Assembly: GCA_902362875.1 (NCBI GenBank)
Contig: CABIYF010000015.1
Coordinates: 1 to 64,000, forward strand
Length of the DNA: 64,000 bases
Direction of reading: 5' to 3'
Origin: Eubacteriaceae bacterium
GTDB taxonomy: Bacteria > Bacillota > Clostridia > Lachnospirales > Lachnospiraceae
Below are positions 43,259 to 52,430 of the stretch, piece after piece. The notes beneath the pieces were generated by a model. That model did not search any database. It had not been told where the DNA came from and worked only from the letters and a program-made list of their open reading frames with translations. Made by a program: the position numbers and the translations under genes. Each line of letters begins with the position of its first letter. The stretch's first letter is position 1.

Positions 43259-45025
43259 TTATGCATTCTTTTCCAGTACTGCATTGTAAAAATCATCAAT
43301 CTGTTTGTGGTAGAGATCCAGTAACTGCAGGTTATCATTTGGAACATCATATTTGATTGCAATGACTTTCTCAAAGATTCCTTCAGCTTTTAACACACTC
43401 ATTGGCATACCTCTTGCCACCAGCTCTCTGCTCTTTTGGTATAGATATAAAATGACTTCCATCATTTTATATTGCTTCTCCATAGATACGCAGGTGTCGT
43501 CTTTGTGGAATGCATTTTGCTGCAGGAATCCTAATCGGATCACTCTTGCGATTTCCAATGTTAATTTCTGATCATCTGGAAGAACATCTCCACCGATCAG
43601 TTTTACGATCTCCATCAGACTGCTTTCCTGATTTAAAATTGCCATCAGCCGGTTTCGATAGTCTACAAAATTTGGTGATACATGATCTCTGTACCAGCCG
43701 CCAAGATCCGTCAGATATTCGCTGTAACTTGTCAGCCAGTGAATCGCTGGGAAATGTCTTGCGTAGGCTAACGATTTATCCAGTCCCCAGAAGCAGCGGA
43801 CAAATCGTTTTGTATTCTGTGTAACCGGTTCAGAGAAGTCTCCTCCCTGTGGAGATACCGCACCGATGATCGTTACGGAACCGTCAGTTCCATTTAAGTT
43901 ATGCATCATCCCTGCTCGCTCATAAAAGGCGGATAATCTTGATGCCAAATATGCCGGGAATCCTTCTTCTGCCGGCATTTCTTCCAGACGGCCGGATAAT
44001 TCTCTTAACGCTTCTGCCCACCTTGAAGTCGAATCCGCCATGATCGCGACATCATAACCCATATCACGGTAATATTCTGCCAGCGTAAGTCCTGTATAAA
44101 TAGACGCTTCACGTGCTGCCACTGGCATATTGGATGTATTTGCGATCAGCGTTGTTCGGTCCATCAATGGGTTTCCACTCTTTGGATCGACTAGTTCTGA
44201 GAATTCTTCCAATACCTGTGTCATTTCATTTCCACGTTCCCCGCATCCGATATAAATGATGATATCCGCATCGGACCATTTGGCGATCTGGTGCTGGGTC
44301 ATTGTCTTTCCAGTACCGAACCCGCCTGGGATCGCTGCCGTTCCACCTTTGGCAATTGGAAACATGGTATCCAGTATTCTCTGACCTGTTACCAATGGCA
44401 CACATGCCGGAATTCGGTCATGTACTGGCCTTGGAACCCTGATCGGCCATCTCTGTATCATTGTTAAAATCTTTTCTGTTCCATCATCTAATCTTAATGT
44501 GATCATATGATCTTTGATCGTATGTTCCCCGTCAGATGCCACAAAGGTAACCGTTCCTGTAAGATCCGGCGGCACCATGCATTTGTGTACGATCGCTCTT
44601 GTCTCCTGCACTTCGGCATAGATATCACCTCCATGAAGAACATCTCCTTCATTGACAACCAGTTTGGTATCCCAGAACTTCTGTGTATCAAGCGAATCTA
44701 CACTGATACCTCTTGTGATAAATGCACCTGCATTTTCAGCGATTCTCTCAAGTGGACGTTCAATTCCATCAAAAATATTATCTAAGATTCCGGGCGCCAA
44801 TGTAACGGATACTGCTTCTCCGCTTGCTTCCACGATCTCTCCAGGTTTTAATCCTGACGTTTCTTCATATACCTGTATTGTTGTTCGGTCTTTATCCAGC
44901 GAAATAACTTCACCGACTAACTTTTCTTTGCCGACATACACCATTTCTGACATCTTAAATCCAGTATTTCCAGCCAGATAAATGACAGGTCCGTTGATTC
45001 CATAAATTGTTCCAGTCTTACTCAC
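43259..45025 (-). CDS. atpA: V-type ATPase catalytic subunit A
   Basis: A 588-residue catalytic subunit. The Walker A motif is GGFGTGKTMTQ, and the family-specific insert of about 90 residues between the N-terminal barrel and the nucleotide domain is present. Other motifs are YIGCGERGNEMTQVL and MADSTSRWAEALRE. ATP hydrolysis here drives ion export, or it may work as a synthase. Its start overlaps subunit E by eight bases. Confidence 0.97.
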   Translation of the reverse strand: MSKTGTIYGINGPVIYLAGNTGFKMSEMVYVGKEKLVGEVISLDKDRTTIQVYEETSGLKPGEIVEASGEAVSVTLAPGILDNIFDGIERPLERIAENAGAFITRGISVDSLDTQKFWDTKLVVNEGDVLHGGDIYAEVQETRAIVHKCMVPPDLTGTVTFVASDGEHTIKDHMITLRLDDGTEKILTMIQRWPIRVPRPVHDRIPACVPLVTGQRILDTMFPIAKGGTAAIPGGFGTGKTMTQHQIAKWSDADIIIYIGCGERGNEMTQVLEEFSELVDPKSGNPLMDRTTLIANTSNMPVAAREASIYTGLTLAEYYRDMGYDVAIMADSTSRWAEALRELSGRLEEMPAEEGFPAYLASRLSAFYERAGMMHNLNGTDGSVTIIGAVSPQGGDFSEPVTQNTKRFVRCFWGLDKSLAYARHFPAIHWLTSYSEYLTDLGGWYRDHVSPNFVDYRNRLMAILNQESSLMEIVKLIGGDVLPDDQKLTLEIARVIRLGFLQQNAFHKDDTCVSMEKQYKMMEVILYLYQKSRELVARGMPMSVLKAEGIFEKVIAIKYDVPNDNLQLLDLYHKQIDDFYNAVLEKNA

Positions 45026-45614
45026 CTGTCACACCCCCTTTAAAGGTAAATTCTTCGTATTCTTTCTCCAAAGCTCCCGAAAATGAATGATCGATCAAGA
45101 TATTTCTTCCCGGAATGACTGAACGGATTCCTCCGATAAAATCTTCTTCACTGACTGTGACTGTCATTCCTGTCCGTTTTTCAAGAAATTCTTTCTTATC
45201 CTGATCGGAGCTGTTAATATAGATCGTCAGTGGATTCCCATCGGCGAATCTTGCTGCTTTGGCAATACAGGATACAAGCAATTCTTTGTATTCTTCCGTT
45301 TTCATATATTCATCGGTCATCTCACGGACTTCCTCAAACAGCTTGTTTTTCAGTTCATTTTGAACACGGCTTAACTGCCTTCTAAGTTTTAACTGTCCTT
45401 TGGATGTTGCTGTATTTAACTGCTGCCTTGCCGATGCTGTTTCGGTCTTAATCCTCGTGTCTGCCTGCATCACAGCTTCTTGTTTATGTGTCTTGAACAC
45501 GCTTTCCAAAGCCTTCTGATGCTGGTCTATGATTTCATTTCCTCTGGCTCTCGCCTCTTCCATGGCAGCTTCCCTGATATGTGAAATCTTTTCTTCTACT
45601 GTCACATTCGTCAC
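45018..45614 (-). CDS. atpE: V-type ATPase subunit E
   Basis: A 198-residue peripheral-stalk subunit: a long N-terminal helix rich in Glu, Lys and Gln (about residues 5-105), then a globular C-terminal domain (EDFIGGIRSVIPGRNILIDHSF) that binds the head. With the small coiled-coil subunit at 49438-49749 it forms the stator. The gene overlaps subunit A by eight bases and starts 18 bases after subunit F. Confidence 0.92.
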   Translation of the reverse strand: MTNVTVEEKISHIREAAMEEARARGNEIIDQHQKALESVFKTHKQEAVMQADTRIKTETASARQQLNTATSKGQLKLRRQLSRVQNELKNKLFEEVREMTDEYMKTEEYKELLVSCIAKAARFADGNPLTIYINSSDQDKKEFLEKRTGMTVTVSEEDFIGGIRSVIPGRNILIDHSFSGALEKEYEEFTFKGGVTGE

Positions 45615-45632
45615 CTTCCTTCCACAGCCGGC

Positions 45633-45941
45633 TTATAATTTCAATCCAATCGCCTCATTGACATAAGACGTGATAAAATCTTTCTTCCGCCCAGTTCCGT
45701 GCCGGTCAGGAATCTCGATCAGAAGTGGCATCTTGCGTTCCAGTTTGATCTCATCGATCAGTTCTGGAAATTCTCTTCCAAACTTCTCTGTCAAAAGCAC
45801 GATCCCAATCTCTGGATCGCTCATAGCTTTTTCAATCACTTCTTTTAGTTCATCTCTCTCATGAACCACGACTCCGTCAACTCCGGCTAACCGCATTCCT
45901 GTCAATGTATCTACGTTATCACTGATCAAATACATTTTCAT
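45633..45941 (-). CDS. atpF: V-type ATPase subunit F
   Basis: A 102-residue rotor subunit with a small Rossmann-like fold (KMYLISDNVDTLTGMRLAGV, GIVLLTEKFGREF). It binds subunit D in the central shaft and may regulate coupling. ATG 45941 has GGAAG eight bases upstream; the GTG at 45950 lies inside that ribosome site and is rejected. Confidence 0.92.
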   Translation of the reverse strand: MKMYLISDNVDTLTGMRLAGVDGVVVHERDELKEVIEKAMSDPEIGIVLLTEKFGREFPELIDEIKLERKMPLLIEIPDRHGTGRKKDFITSYVNEAIGLKL

Positions 45942-45958
45942 AAATATCACTTCCTGAT

Positions 45959-46399
45959 CTATCCAAGTTTACCGATGATCATAAATGAAATGATCAATCC
46001 ATACAGACACACACCTTCTGCCAGACCTACGAAGATCAGGGATTTACCTAATGCACTTGGATCTTCGCTGATCGCACCTAAGGCTGCACTTGCGGCACTC
46101 GCTACGGCGATACCACCACCTACACAGGAAAGTCCGGTTGATAATGCCGCTGCCAGATATCCTAATCCTGTACTCATTCCAGCATCAGAGCTTGCCTGAG
46201 CTGCCTGTACCGGATCTGTGATAAACATCATCACTCCGGCGATCACAATGATTCCGAAGAAGAAAAATGCATTAAATGCGATACTTCGTTTATAACGTTT
46301 CTTTGTTCTCTCTCCATGAAGAAAATAACCAAATGGAATAAATATACTTAAAATTAATGCTGCGATGATCGCTAATTTGATTGCTAATGTCATAACCAT
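45959..46399 (-). CDS. atpK: V-type ATPase subunit K (proteolipid)
   Basis: A 146-residue membrane rotor-ring protein with four hydrophobic segments. The second hairpin has the small-residue packing (GGGIAVASAASAALGAI) and the ion-binding glutamate in GLAEGVCLYG. The first pair of helices (about residues 3-58) keeps no such site, so only one ion site per subunit is evident. Whether it carries sodium or protons cannot be decided here. It lies between subunits I and F. Confidence 0.9.
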   Translation of the reverse strand: MVMTLAIKLAIIAALILSIFIPFGYFLHGERTKKRYKRSIAFNAFFFFGIIVIAGVMMFITDPVQAAQASSDAGMSTGLGYLAAALSTGLSCVGGGIAVASAASAALGAISEDPSALGKSLIFVGLAEGVCLYGLIISFMIIGKLG

Positions 46400-46411
46400 A
46401 ACCGATACCTC

Positions 46412-48361
46412 CTAATTTTCCTTGCCAACGTGATTGTCATATGGATGGAACTCTCTTCCTGATCCCGTGTAGAAACGGCTGAACATTTCATAATATTCCA
46501 GACGTAATACCTGAATTCCGACAACCAGACCTTCCAGTCCGCACACGATAATATTTCCAAGAACAATGATGATCCAGTTTGGATTTCCTGCCCCGTCTGT
46601 GATACCTCCAAGCATTAATACAACTTCCATCATTGCCGCATGGCTCACTGCAAATGCTCCGATACGCACAAATGAGATTGTGTTGGAGAAGAAACTTAAC
46701 ATCGTCTCAAACAGTTCAAAAAATCCTTGTACCAAAAACATTCCGACACCGCCTTCTGCTTTTGGTTTCTTTCCTTCGACCAGCTGTCCTAATGGTTCTT
46801 TTAACAAAAACAGGATGACTGGAATTCCAAGGAAAATGACCATCATGATATTTCCTGGTGTTTTGTGTCCTGTCATATAAAGCACGATCGTTAAGACAAG
46901 GAATCCATAAAATACAAGTCCTGCAACTCCATTTGGACTGAAGAATAAATTTTCTTTATCCCCACGTTTCTTTGCATTGATGATCTGAAATACCATCGCA
47001 AGCAGGATCAGTGCCATACCAAATGCAACCGCCACGATGAATACGGTATTTAACTGTCCAACAAATGGCAATTTCATCATCGCATGCATTGGCGATAACC
47101 ACATCGGCTTGATGATCGTTCCTTCAAATCCAAAGAAACTTCCGAACATAAATCCAAAGAATGTAGAGAAGATTCCAGCTATCGAAATGATTCCTGCTAG
47201 ATTCCATTTCTTGATCTTATATAGTAATCCCCCACCGATAAACAAACACAATCCCTGACCAACATCACCAAACATCGCTCCAAAGATAAAGGTGTAAGTC
47301 AGTGCCACGAAAATGGTTGGGTCCATCTCATCATGGGATGGCAGTCCGTACATTCTGATAAACATTTCAAATGGTTTAAAGAATTTTGGATTCTGTAATT
47401 TCGTCGGTGGATCACCAAAGAATTTTTCCCTTCCTTCTTCAACGATGATGGTAATTCGATCATCGTCTTTTGTCTCTTCGATAAATGCCTGTGTATCTTT
47501 TTCACTCATCCAGCCGCAGAGAATGTAGTAATCTTCCTGTTCTTCATTTTCCATGCAGGCTGCCATTTTACGGACATCGAAATTATTCGATAATTCCTCT
47601 AATTTGTATCTCGCTCCTCGGATCTTCTTTGATTTCACCGATAAGAAATCTTTCATCTGTTTCTGGACATTTTCAATTTCTTTTTCAATCTCATCAATCT
47701 GATTTCTTAGATTCCTGCAGATTTCTGCTGGCATTCCCTCGTAATCATCTGGGAGTGATATCGTTTCAAAATGCAGGGATTTAAATGTTGAATCGATTTT
47801 TCCCATTTCTTTATGTGCTGCAAAATAACATCCATACACATAATTTTCATTCCGGACTCCCTCTAAAAAGATCGCATTGAGGTCATCAAATAAATATTTT
47901 TCAAGTTTTTGATAATACTCTACGTTTACCCGGCCAAATCTGACTTTCATATACTGGTAACCGTAAACTTCTTTTAAATTTAATTCTAAAGGTTGAAACG
48001 GCTCGAGTTCATGAAGCTTTTCTAAGAATTCTTCTTTCTGCTTCTTTAACCGGTCTTCTCTCGCCTTAAGATCCAGATAATCATGATTGAGATCCCGGAT
48101 CATTGTAAGGATCTCATCTGCCGTAAGAAAGGTATCCATCTCTCCTTTTGGCTGTGCAAGCATCGCTACATATTGTTCCGCTTTGGAAAGCGGTTCTTTG
48201 TAAGGATTCACATCCATAAACGGCATGAGGTTATCTGTCGTCTTCAATTCTGTGATCGCATTTTCCAGCTGCATTTCATATTTGGAAAGGTAAGCGGCAC
48301 TTACCCTGTCAATATCAGTTCTTGGACCGGAAATGCTTAAGAATTTCATCTTTACGATCAT
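46412..48361 (-). CDS. atpI: V-type ATPase subunit I (membrane stator, a-subunit)
   Basis: A 649-residue protein. The N-terminal cytoplasmic half (about 1-330) has coiled-coil segments; the C-terminal half has seven or eight membrane helices, including FGAMFGDVGQGLCL and the charged helix near SNTISFVRIGAFAVSHAA with the essential arginine. It forms the ion half-channels facing the proteolipid ring. Its start overlaps the stop of subunit C by four bases. Confidence 0.94.
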   Translation of the reverse strand: MIVKMKFLSISGPRTDIDRVSAAYLSKYEMQLENAITELKTTDNLMPFMDVNPYKEPLSKAEQYVAMLAQPKGEMDTFLTADEILTMIRDLNHDYLDLKAREDRLKKQKEEFLEKLHELEPFQPLELNLKEVYGYQYMKVRFGRVNVEYYQKLEKYLFDDLNAIFLEGVRNENYVYGCYFAAHKEMGKIDSTFKSLHFETISLPDDYEGMPAEICRNLRNQIDEIEKEIENVQKQMKDFLSVKSKKIRGARYKLEELSNNFDVRKMAACMENEEQEDYYILCGWMSEKDTQAFIEETKDDDRITIIVEEGREKFFGDPPTKLQNPKFFKPFEMFIRMYGLPSHDEMDPTIFVALTYTFIFGAMFGDVGQGLCLFIGGGLLYKIKKWNLAGIISIAGIFSTFFGFMFGSFFGFEGTIIKPMWLSPMHAMMKLPFVGQLNTVFIVAVAFGMALILLAMVFQIINAKKRGDKENLFFSPNGVAGLVFYGFLVLTIVLYMTGHKTPGNIMMVIFLGIPVILFLLKEPLGQLVEGKKPKAEGGVGMFLVQGFFELFETMLSFFSNTISFVRIGAFAVSHAAMMEVVLMLGGITDGAGNPNWIIIVLGNIIVCGLEGLVVGIQVLRLEYYEMFSRFYTGSGREFHPYDNHVGKEN

Positions 48362-49425
48362 GATGCATTACCTCCTTGACGTCGTTGTTGTCTCACCAAA
48401 TACTGTAATGTCTCCCGTTGTGATAATCCATAGCGGATACATTCCAGTGCCGTGGTGATCTTATAAGTCTCTTCCTCCTTTAAAAATAAATATTGTTGTA
48501 TACTCGCCAGAGAATATGGATGGTTTCTGTAAGCGATCGTTAAGATATGTTCGACACATTCTTTGACCACGCTTTCCATCTGTACCTGTTCTCCGAACTC
48601 ATATTTCTTTCCGTAATAAGTTTCATTTAATCTTCTCGTGAATTCTTCCACCGATGGTGCTTCGACCAGATCTTTAAATTCCTGATTGCTTAGTTTATGC
48701 TGAATCGGAATTAACAATGTATAAATGTCTGGTGCGAGCATATGGTAATATTTCTTTGCCCTGTAAATCCATTGAAGATTTAATAGATCGATCTTGGCTC
48801 CTAATTCTTTTGTAAGCATCTCCTGATCTTTTTTGTTCCAATTTCCTTTGCGTGCTTTCCACATCATGGAAAAATAATATAAATCCAATGCCAGCTCATA
48901 GTCCGCTAATGTCGATGCTCCTGATTCCCTGATCCTTGAAAGTGGAGCGTAATATTCTGTATTCTTCAGATAATCTACCAGATGGTCGATATTCTTTGCC
49001 GTTACCAGCTGATCGATCCGGATCTTTGAATACTTATCAAAAAACGGCTTTTTATAATTTAGATCAAATGGTACATTGCTGTGATTAAATACAATCCTTA
49101 AACAGTATCGGATCAAATCCACTTCATAGCGTTTCATAAAAATCTTTAGAAACTCTTTTTGCTGCATATCTGCGAAACGGTAAAGTCTTGTATAATCATC
49201 ATACAGTGACTGGATCAGAACTTTTTCGATATTTCCTCTGTGATACAGTGATTCATCCATCTGTGTAATGAATTTTCCGTACGATTTTGTTTGTTTCAGA
49301 TATTCGATAATATCTGTCACTGTATTCATGGACGCCAGCCGTTCATAATCCTGCGGCTTTAAAAGCTTTGCACGCATTGCTGCGACTTTCGTCACAATTC
49401 CGCTGTAGCGCATCACATCTCTCAA
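48358..49425 (-). CDS. atpC: V-type ATPase subunit C
   Basis: A 355-residue, mainly helical subunit that links the rotor shaft to the proteolipid ring (equivalent to subunit d of vacuolar enzymes). It begins with YSGIVTKVAAMRAKLLKPQD, conserved in the family, and ends in a basic Gln/Arg tail. It lies 12 bases after the small stalk subunit and overlaps subunit I by four bases. Confidence 0.9.
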   Translation of the reverse strand: MRDVMRYSGIVTKVAAMRAKLLKPQDYERLASMNTVTDIIEYLKQTKSYGKFITQMDESLYHRGNIEKVLIQSLYDDYTRLYRFADMQQKEFLKIFMKRYEVDLIRYCLRIVFNHSNVPFDLNYKKPFFDKYSKIRIDQLVTAKNIDHLVDYLKNTEYYAPLSRIRESGASTLADYELALDLYYFSMMWKARKGNWNKKDQEMLTKELGAKIDLLNLQWIYRAKKYYHMLAPDIYTLLIPIQHKLSNQEFKDLVEAPSVEEFTRRLNETYYGKKYEFGEQVQMESVVKECVEHILTIAYRNHPYSLASIQQYLFLKEEETYKITTALECIRYGLSQRETLQYLVRQQRRQGGNAS

Positions 49426-49437
49426 TGCTACCGCCTC

Positions 49438-49749
49438 CTATACTTTGATCACCCGCTCTAGTATCTGTCTTGCATACTCGCTGTGATGTTCTTTGAAGTC
49501 TTGTTTTAAAGCTTCTATTTCATTGTTATTTTGTTCTTCCTGTTTCTTTAGAAGATTTTCCATGTTTGTTGCAAGATCCGACTGAATCTTTAATATCTTT
49601 TCGTTCGTCTCCTTTTCCATATCCGCATCAAATGTATCTCGCTGCTTTTGCATTTTCATTTCCATCTGATGCTTTTGTTCCTGCGCGCCATCTACGATTG
49701 AACGTGCTGTCATTTCGATCTCTGAAAGTTTCTCTGCAATTGTCTCCAT
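49438..49749 (-). CDS. V-type ATPase small stalk subunit (G/H-like)
   Basis: A 103-residue, almost wholly coiled-coil protein (METIAEKLSEIEMTARSIVD, then heptads of Lys, Glu and Gln) that pairs with subunit E in the peripheral stalk. It is the first gene of the operon, with AAAGGAGG upstream. Such subunits vary widely in sequence, so assignment rests on position, size and coiled-coil character. Confidence 0.8.
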   Translation of the reverse strand: METIAEKLSEIEMTARSIVDGAQEQKHQMEMKMQKQRDTFDADMEKETNEKILKIQSDLATNMENLLKKQEEQNNNEIEALKQDFKEHHSEYARQILERVIKV

Positions 49750-49976
49750 TACGAAAGCCTCCTTTCCATATCCACCATTTTAGTCCTTTCCATTTAATTT
49801 TGCTAGTATTTTGTCTGATTTTTTACATTTATTTAGCAATTATTCACAATTTTCTGATAGTTTTCAAACAATATTTTATAATCTGTTGTATTTTTTAGCT
49901 TCTCTTATTTTTGAAAATTTTATTCCAACAAGATTGATTCCGTATTTTGAGAATTTTCAAATTAACTAAAAAAAGC

Positions 49977-50005
49977 TTGCGCCCCCCCCCGGAATATTGT
50001 ATACT
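49977..50005 (+). promoter_or_regulatory. Possible promoter with a C9 tract in its spacer
   Basis: TTGCGC (49977-49982) and TATACT (50000-50005) are exactly 17 bases apart, and nearly half of the spacer is a run of C (C9 at 49982-49990). The -35 match is weak (three of six), the -10 good (five of six). Length change in the run would alter spacing, the arrangement of known phase-variable promoters. Confidence 0.35.
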
Positions 50006-50009
50006 GGCA

Positions 50010-50151
50010 ATAGATCTTTGTAGTACATTGATCTGAATACTTACAAGAGGCGATGCTCCCATCGCCTCTATCCCCTTATGAATAAGCAAGAGTTATACCA
50101 TGTATTTTTAATATGTTAAAAAGAGACAAGTCCATAATACTTGTCTCTTTT
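50010..50151 (+). ncRNA. Candidate small RNA with terminator
   Basis: Downstream of the C-tract promoter a region of about 140 bases has a perfect hairpin AGAGGCGATG-CTCC-CATCGCCTCT (50047-50070) and ends in AGAGACAAG...CTTGTCTCT with T7 (about 50122-50151). No protein longer than a 13-codon ATG frame (ATGAATAAG...) fits. The last hairpin could also serve the minus strand. No known RNA family is recognised. Confidence 0.4.
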
Positions 50152-50157
50152 TTTATT

Positions 50158-50262
50158 TTATTCAGTTAATTCACACCTGCAGCTTTTCGGTTTTTCTTTT
50201 TCTAAAGATACTTTATAATCTAAATGAGTTGCTTCTATTCCTTGTAAATCTTCTATTTTCAT
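50158..50262 (-). pseudogene. N-terminal remnant of an AlbA_2/Schlafen-type regulator
   Basis: A 34-codon frame, MKIEDLQGIEATHLDYKVSL then EKEKPKS, resembles the opening of AlbA_2-domain (Schlafen-like, divergent helix-turn-helix) regulators, which begin with a DFK-SLE-KKPKSW pattern. After KPKS the similarity ends and a stop follows, with a terminator hairpin right behind. The rest of the gene is gone, so this is probably a deletion remnant. Confidence 0.5.
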
Positions 50263-50288
50263 ATCTAATACCTTCTATTTGCAATCTA

Positions 50289-52430
50289 CTACTTCCCACA
50301 ATAATTCGCAATCATCTCAATCAACACCTCAGATTCCAACGGCTTCGCCAGATGTTCATTCATTCCTGCTTCCAATACTTGTCTTCTATCTTCCGTAAAT
50401 GCATTCGCTGTCATCGCAATGATTGGAATATCTCTGGCATTTTCCTTATTGCTCCATCGGATATATCTTGTTGCTTCTAATCCATTCATCACCGGCATCA
50501 TCACGTCCATCAAGATGATATTGATCTCTCCAGGTTTCGATTCTTTAAAGATTTCCACTGCTTCTTTCCCATTAAATGCCTTAATCACATTCGCCCCGGC
50601 ACTCTCCAGAACAAATTCCGCAATCTCCATATTTAATTCATTATCTTCCGCAAGCAATACATTCACACCCTTAATTGATGCTTCTTTTATCTCTTTCTTC
50701 TCATGTTCTTCGCACTGTTTATTATGATCAATTTGAAATGGAATCTCTATATAAAAAGTTGTGCCTGCATTTTCCTCGCTCTCAAACGAGATCGTTCCTC
50801 CCATTTTCTCTACAAGACTTTTTGTGATCGGCATCCCAAGTCCTGTTCCTCCATAAACGGTTCTCGCTCCTGCCTTTTCCTGTGCGAATGGTTCGTAGAT
50901 CTTCTTCTGGAAGGATTCACTCATTCCAATTCCTGTATCTTCACATCTGAATCGAACAATCACTCTATTGTCATCTTCCTGAGTTTCATCAACTTCTATG
51001 AAAATCTTTCCATTATCTTTATTATATTTGATCGCATTTGTCAGAATATTCATCACAACTCTTTTTACATGTAATGGGCTTCCGATCAAATTTTCATGTA
51101 CCACATTATATTTATGTACAATAATCTCAATTCCTCTTTCTTTTGCCTGCTTTTCAATGACCATTCGAATTTCTTTAAATAATTCAAAGAAATTAAAACT
51201 TCTTTCTTCCAGAATCACTTCTTCTGATTCTAATTTTCCCATATCCAGAACTTCATTGACAAGTTCCAGCAAAAATCCTGATGCTTCCCATATCTTTTTG
51301 CGGCATTCTGCTTGTTTCGCCAAGTCATCTTTATAATAATCACCAACTTCCACCATTCCACGGATTCCATTGATCGGAGTACGAATATCATGACTCATTC
51401 TCTGCAGAAACTCTGTCTTAGCAACATTCGCTTTCTTTGCTTCTCTTGCTGATTTTTCCAGTTCTTTTTTGTATTCTTCTTCCCGCTGTTTTTGAATGAG
51501 TTCATACTGCTGATTAGATTTTGCTTTGATCGTCATTAAAACCGCCACAAAAATCCCATATAAAATAAGTGCTATTCCTATATTATTCACCAATATTTTT
51601 ACAAGATCACTGTCTTCCGCATACATATAAATATAATAATTGCGTCCCTTATCCAAACTTGTAAAATATCGTTTGATGCCATTTTGGATGACCGAAAATT
51701 GTCCTGATTTCACGCTTTTGCGTATCTCATTGACGACAGGATTATTCTGTGCCTTTGTATTGATCAGTTTCTTGTCATTTGATGCTATGATGTCATTTCC
51801 ATTTGTAATCACGATCGTTCCATCATTTTCCTGCTTATATCCGGCAAGCACATTTTTGATTGTGAGTTCACTGTTTTTGGCATACTCAGCTTTTATATAC
51901 TGATATCCTATGATCGTTCCTTTTGCATCAATCCTTCCATAAGATGCCAGATCAATGTAACCTCCATTTTTCAGATCAATTCTTGCCATATATGATTTTT
52001 GTGGATATTTTTTTACATCACGAAGTGTTTCTTTTTCCATGACATAGTCCATCACTTTTTGAAATCTTGATCCCATATGATATTGTGCAATCTGCTGATC
52101 TTTATCATTTAATACAATGATACCTGTAAGTTTTTGTTCCCCTGCATATTGTTTTAAATGCTCTTTTTCCAACGCCTGATCATCTGCTTTAAAATTTCTT
52201 GCGGTCTGCTGGACTTTTTCAACCATTCTTACAAGGCTTCTTGCTTCAACCGCATCATTGAAGCTGTTATAAATGGAATATTGATCCTTAATGTACTCTA
52301 TCGTTGAATGAATTCTGTTTTTGACATTGTTTGTCTCCACTTTTATAGACACGAAAAGAACTGTCAGAACAACGATCACACAGCCAACGATACTCAATGT
52401 CCATAATCTTTTATCTGCTTTATTTCTCAA
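50289..52430 (-). CDS. Hybrid sensor histidine kinase with receiver domain
   Basis: A 713-residue membrane sensor. Helices at about 12-30 and 275-297 enclose an extracellular Cache-like domain. A coiled linker leads to the kinase (MSHDIRTPINGIRGM) with ATP-binding boxes ending GGTGLGMPITKSLVEKMGG, and the C-terminal receiver has LLAEDNELNMEIAEF and the phospho-Asp in ILMDVMMPVMNG. There is no DNA-binding output, so phosphate must pass elsewhere. Its start overlaps the upstream solute-binding protein by eleven bases, suggesting that protein presents the ligand. Confidence 0.92.
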   Translation of the reverse strand: MRNKADKRLWTLSIVGCVIVVLTVLFVSIKVETNNVKNRIHSTIEYIKDQYSIYNSFNDAVEARSLVRMVEKVQQTARNFKADDQALEKEHLKQYAGEQKLTGIIVLNDKDQQIAQYHMGSRFQKVMDYVMEKETLRDVKKYPQKSYMARIDLKNGGYIDLASYGRIDAKGTIIGYQYIKAEYAKNSELTIKNVLAGYKQENDGTIVITNGNDIIASNDKKLINTKAQNNPVVNEIRKSVKSGQFSVIQNGIKRYFTSLDKGRNYYIYMYAEDSDLVKILVNNIGIALILYGIFVAVLMTIKAKSNQQYELIQKQREEEYKKELEKSAREAKKANVAKTEFLQRMSHDIRTPINGIRGMVEVGDYYKDDLAKQAECRKKIWEASGFLLELVNEVLDMGKLESEEVILEERSFNFFELFKEIRMVIEKQAKERGIEIIVHKYNVVHENLIGSPLHVKRVVMNILTNAIKYNKDNGKIFIEVDETQEDDNRVIVRFRCEDTGIGMSESFQKKIYEPFAQEKAGARTVYGGTGLGMPITKSLVEKMGGTISFESEENAGTTFYIEIPFQIDHNKQCEEHEKKEIKEASIKGVNVLLAEDNELNMEIAEFVLESAGANVIKAFNGKEAVEIFKESKPGEINIILMDVMMPVMNGLEATRYIRWSNKENARDIPIIAMTANAFTEDRRQVLEAGMNEHLAKPLESEVLIEMIANYCGK

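Noticed and set aside
49895..50089. 64-codon minus-strand frame crossing the C9 tract
   Set aside because: It translates the homopolymer and hairpin region, has no ribosome site and no recognisable domain.
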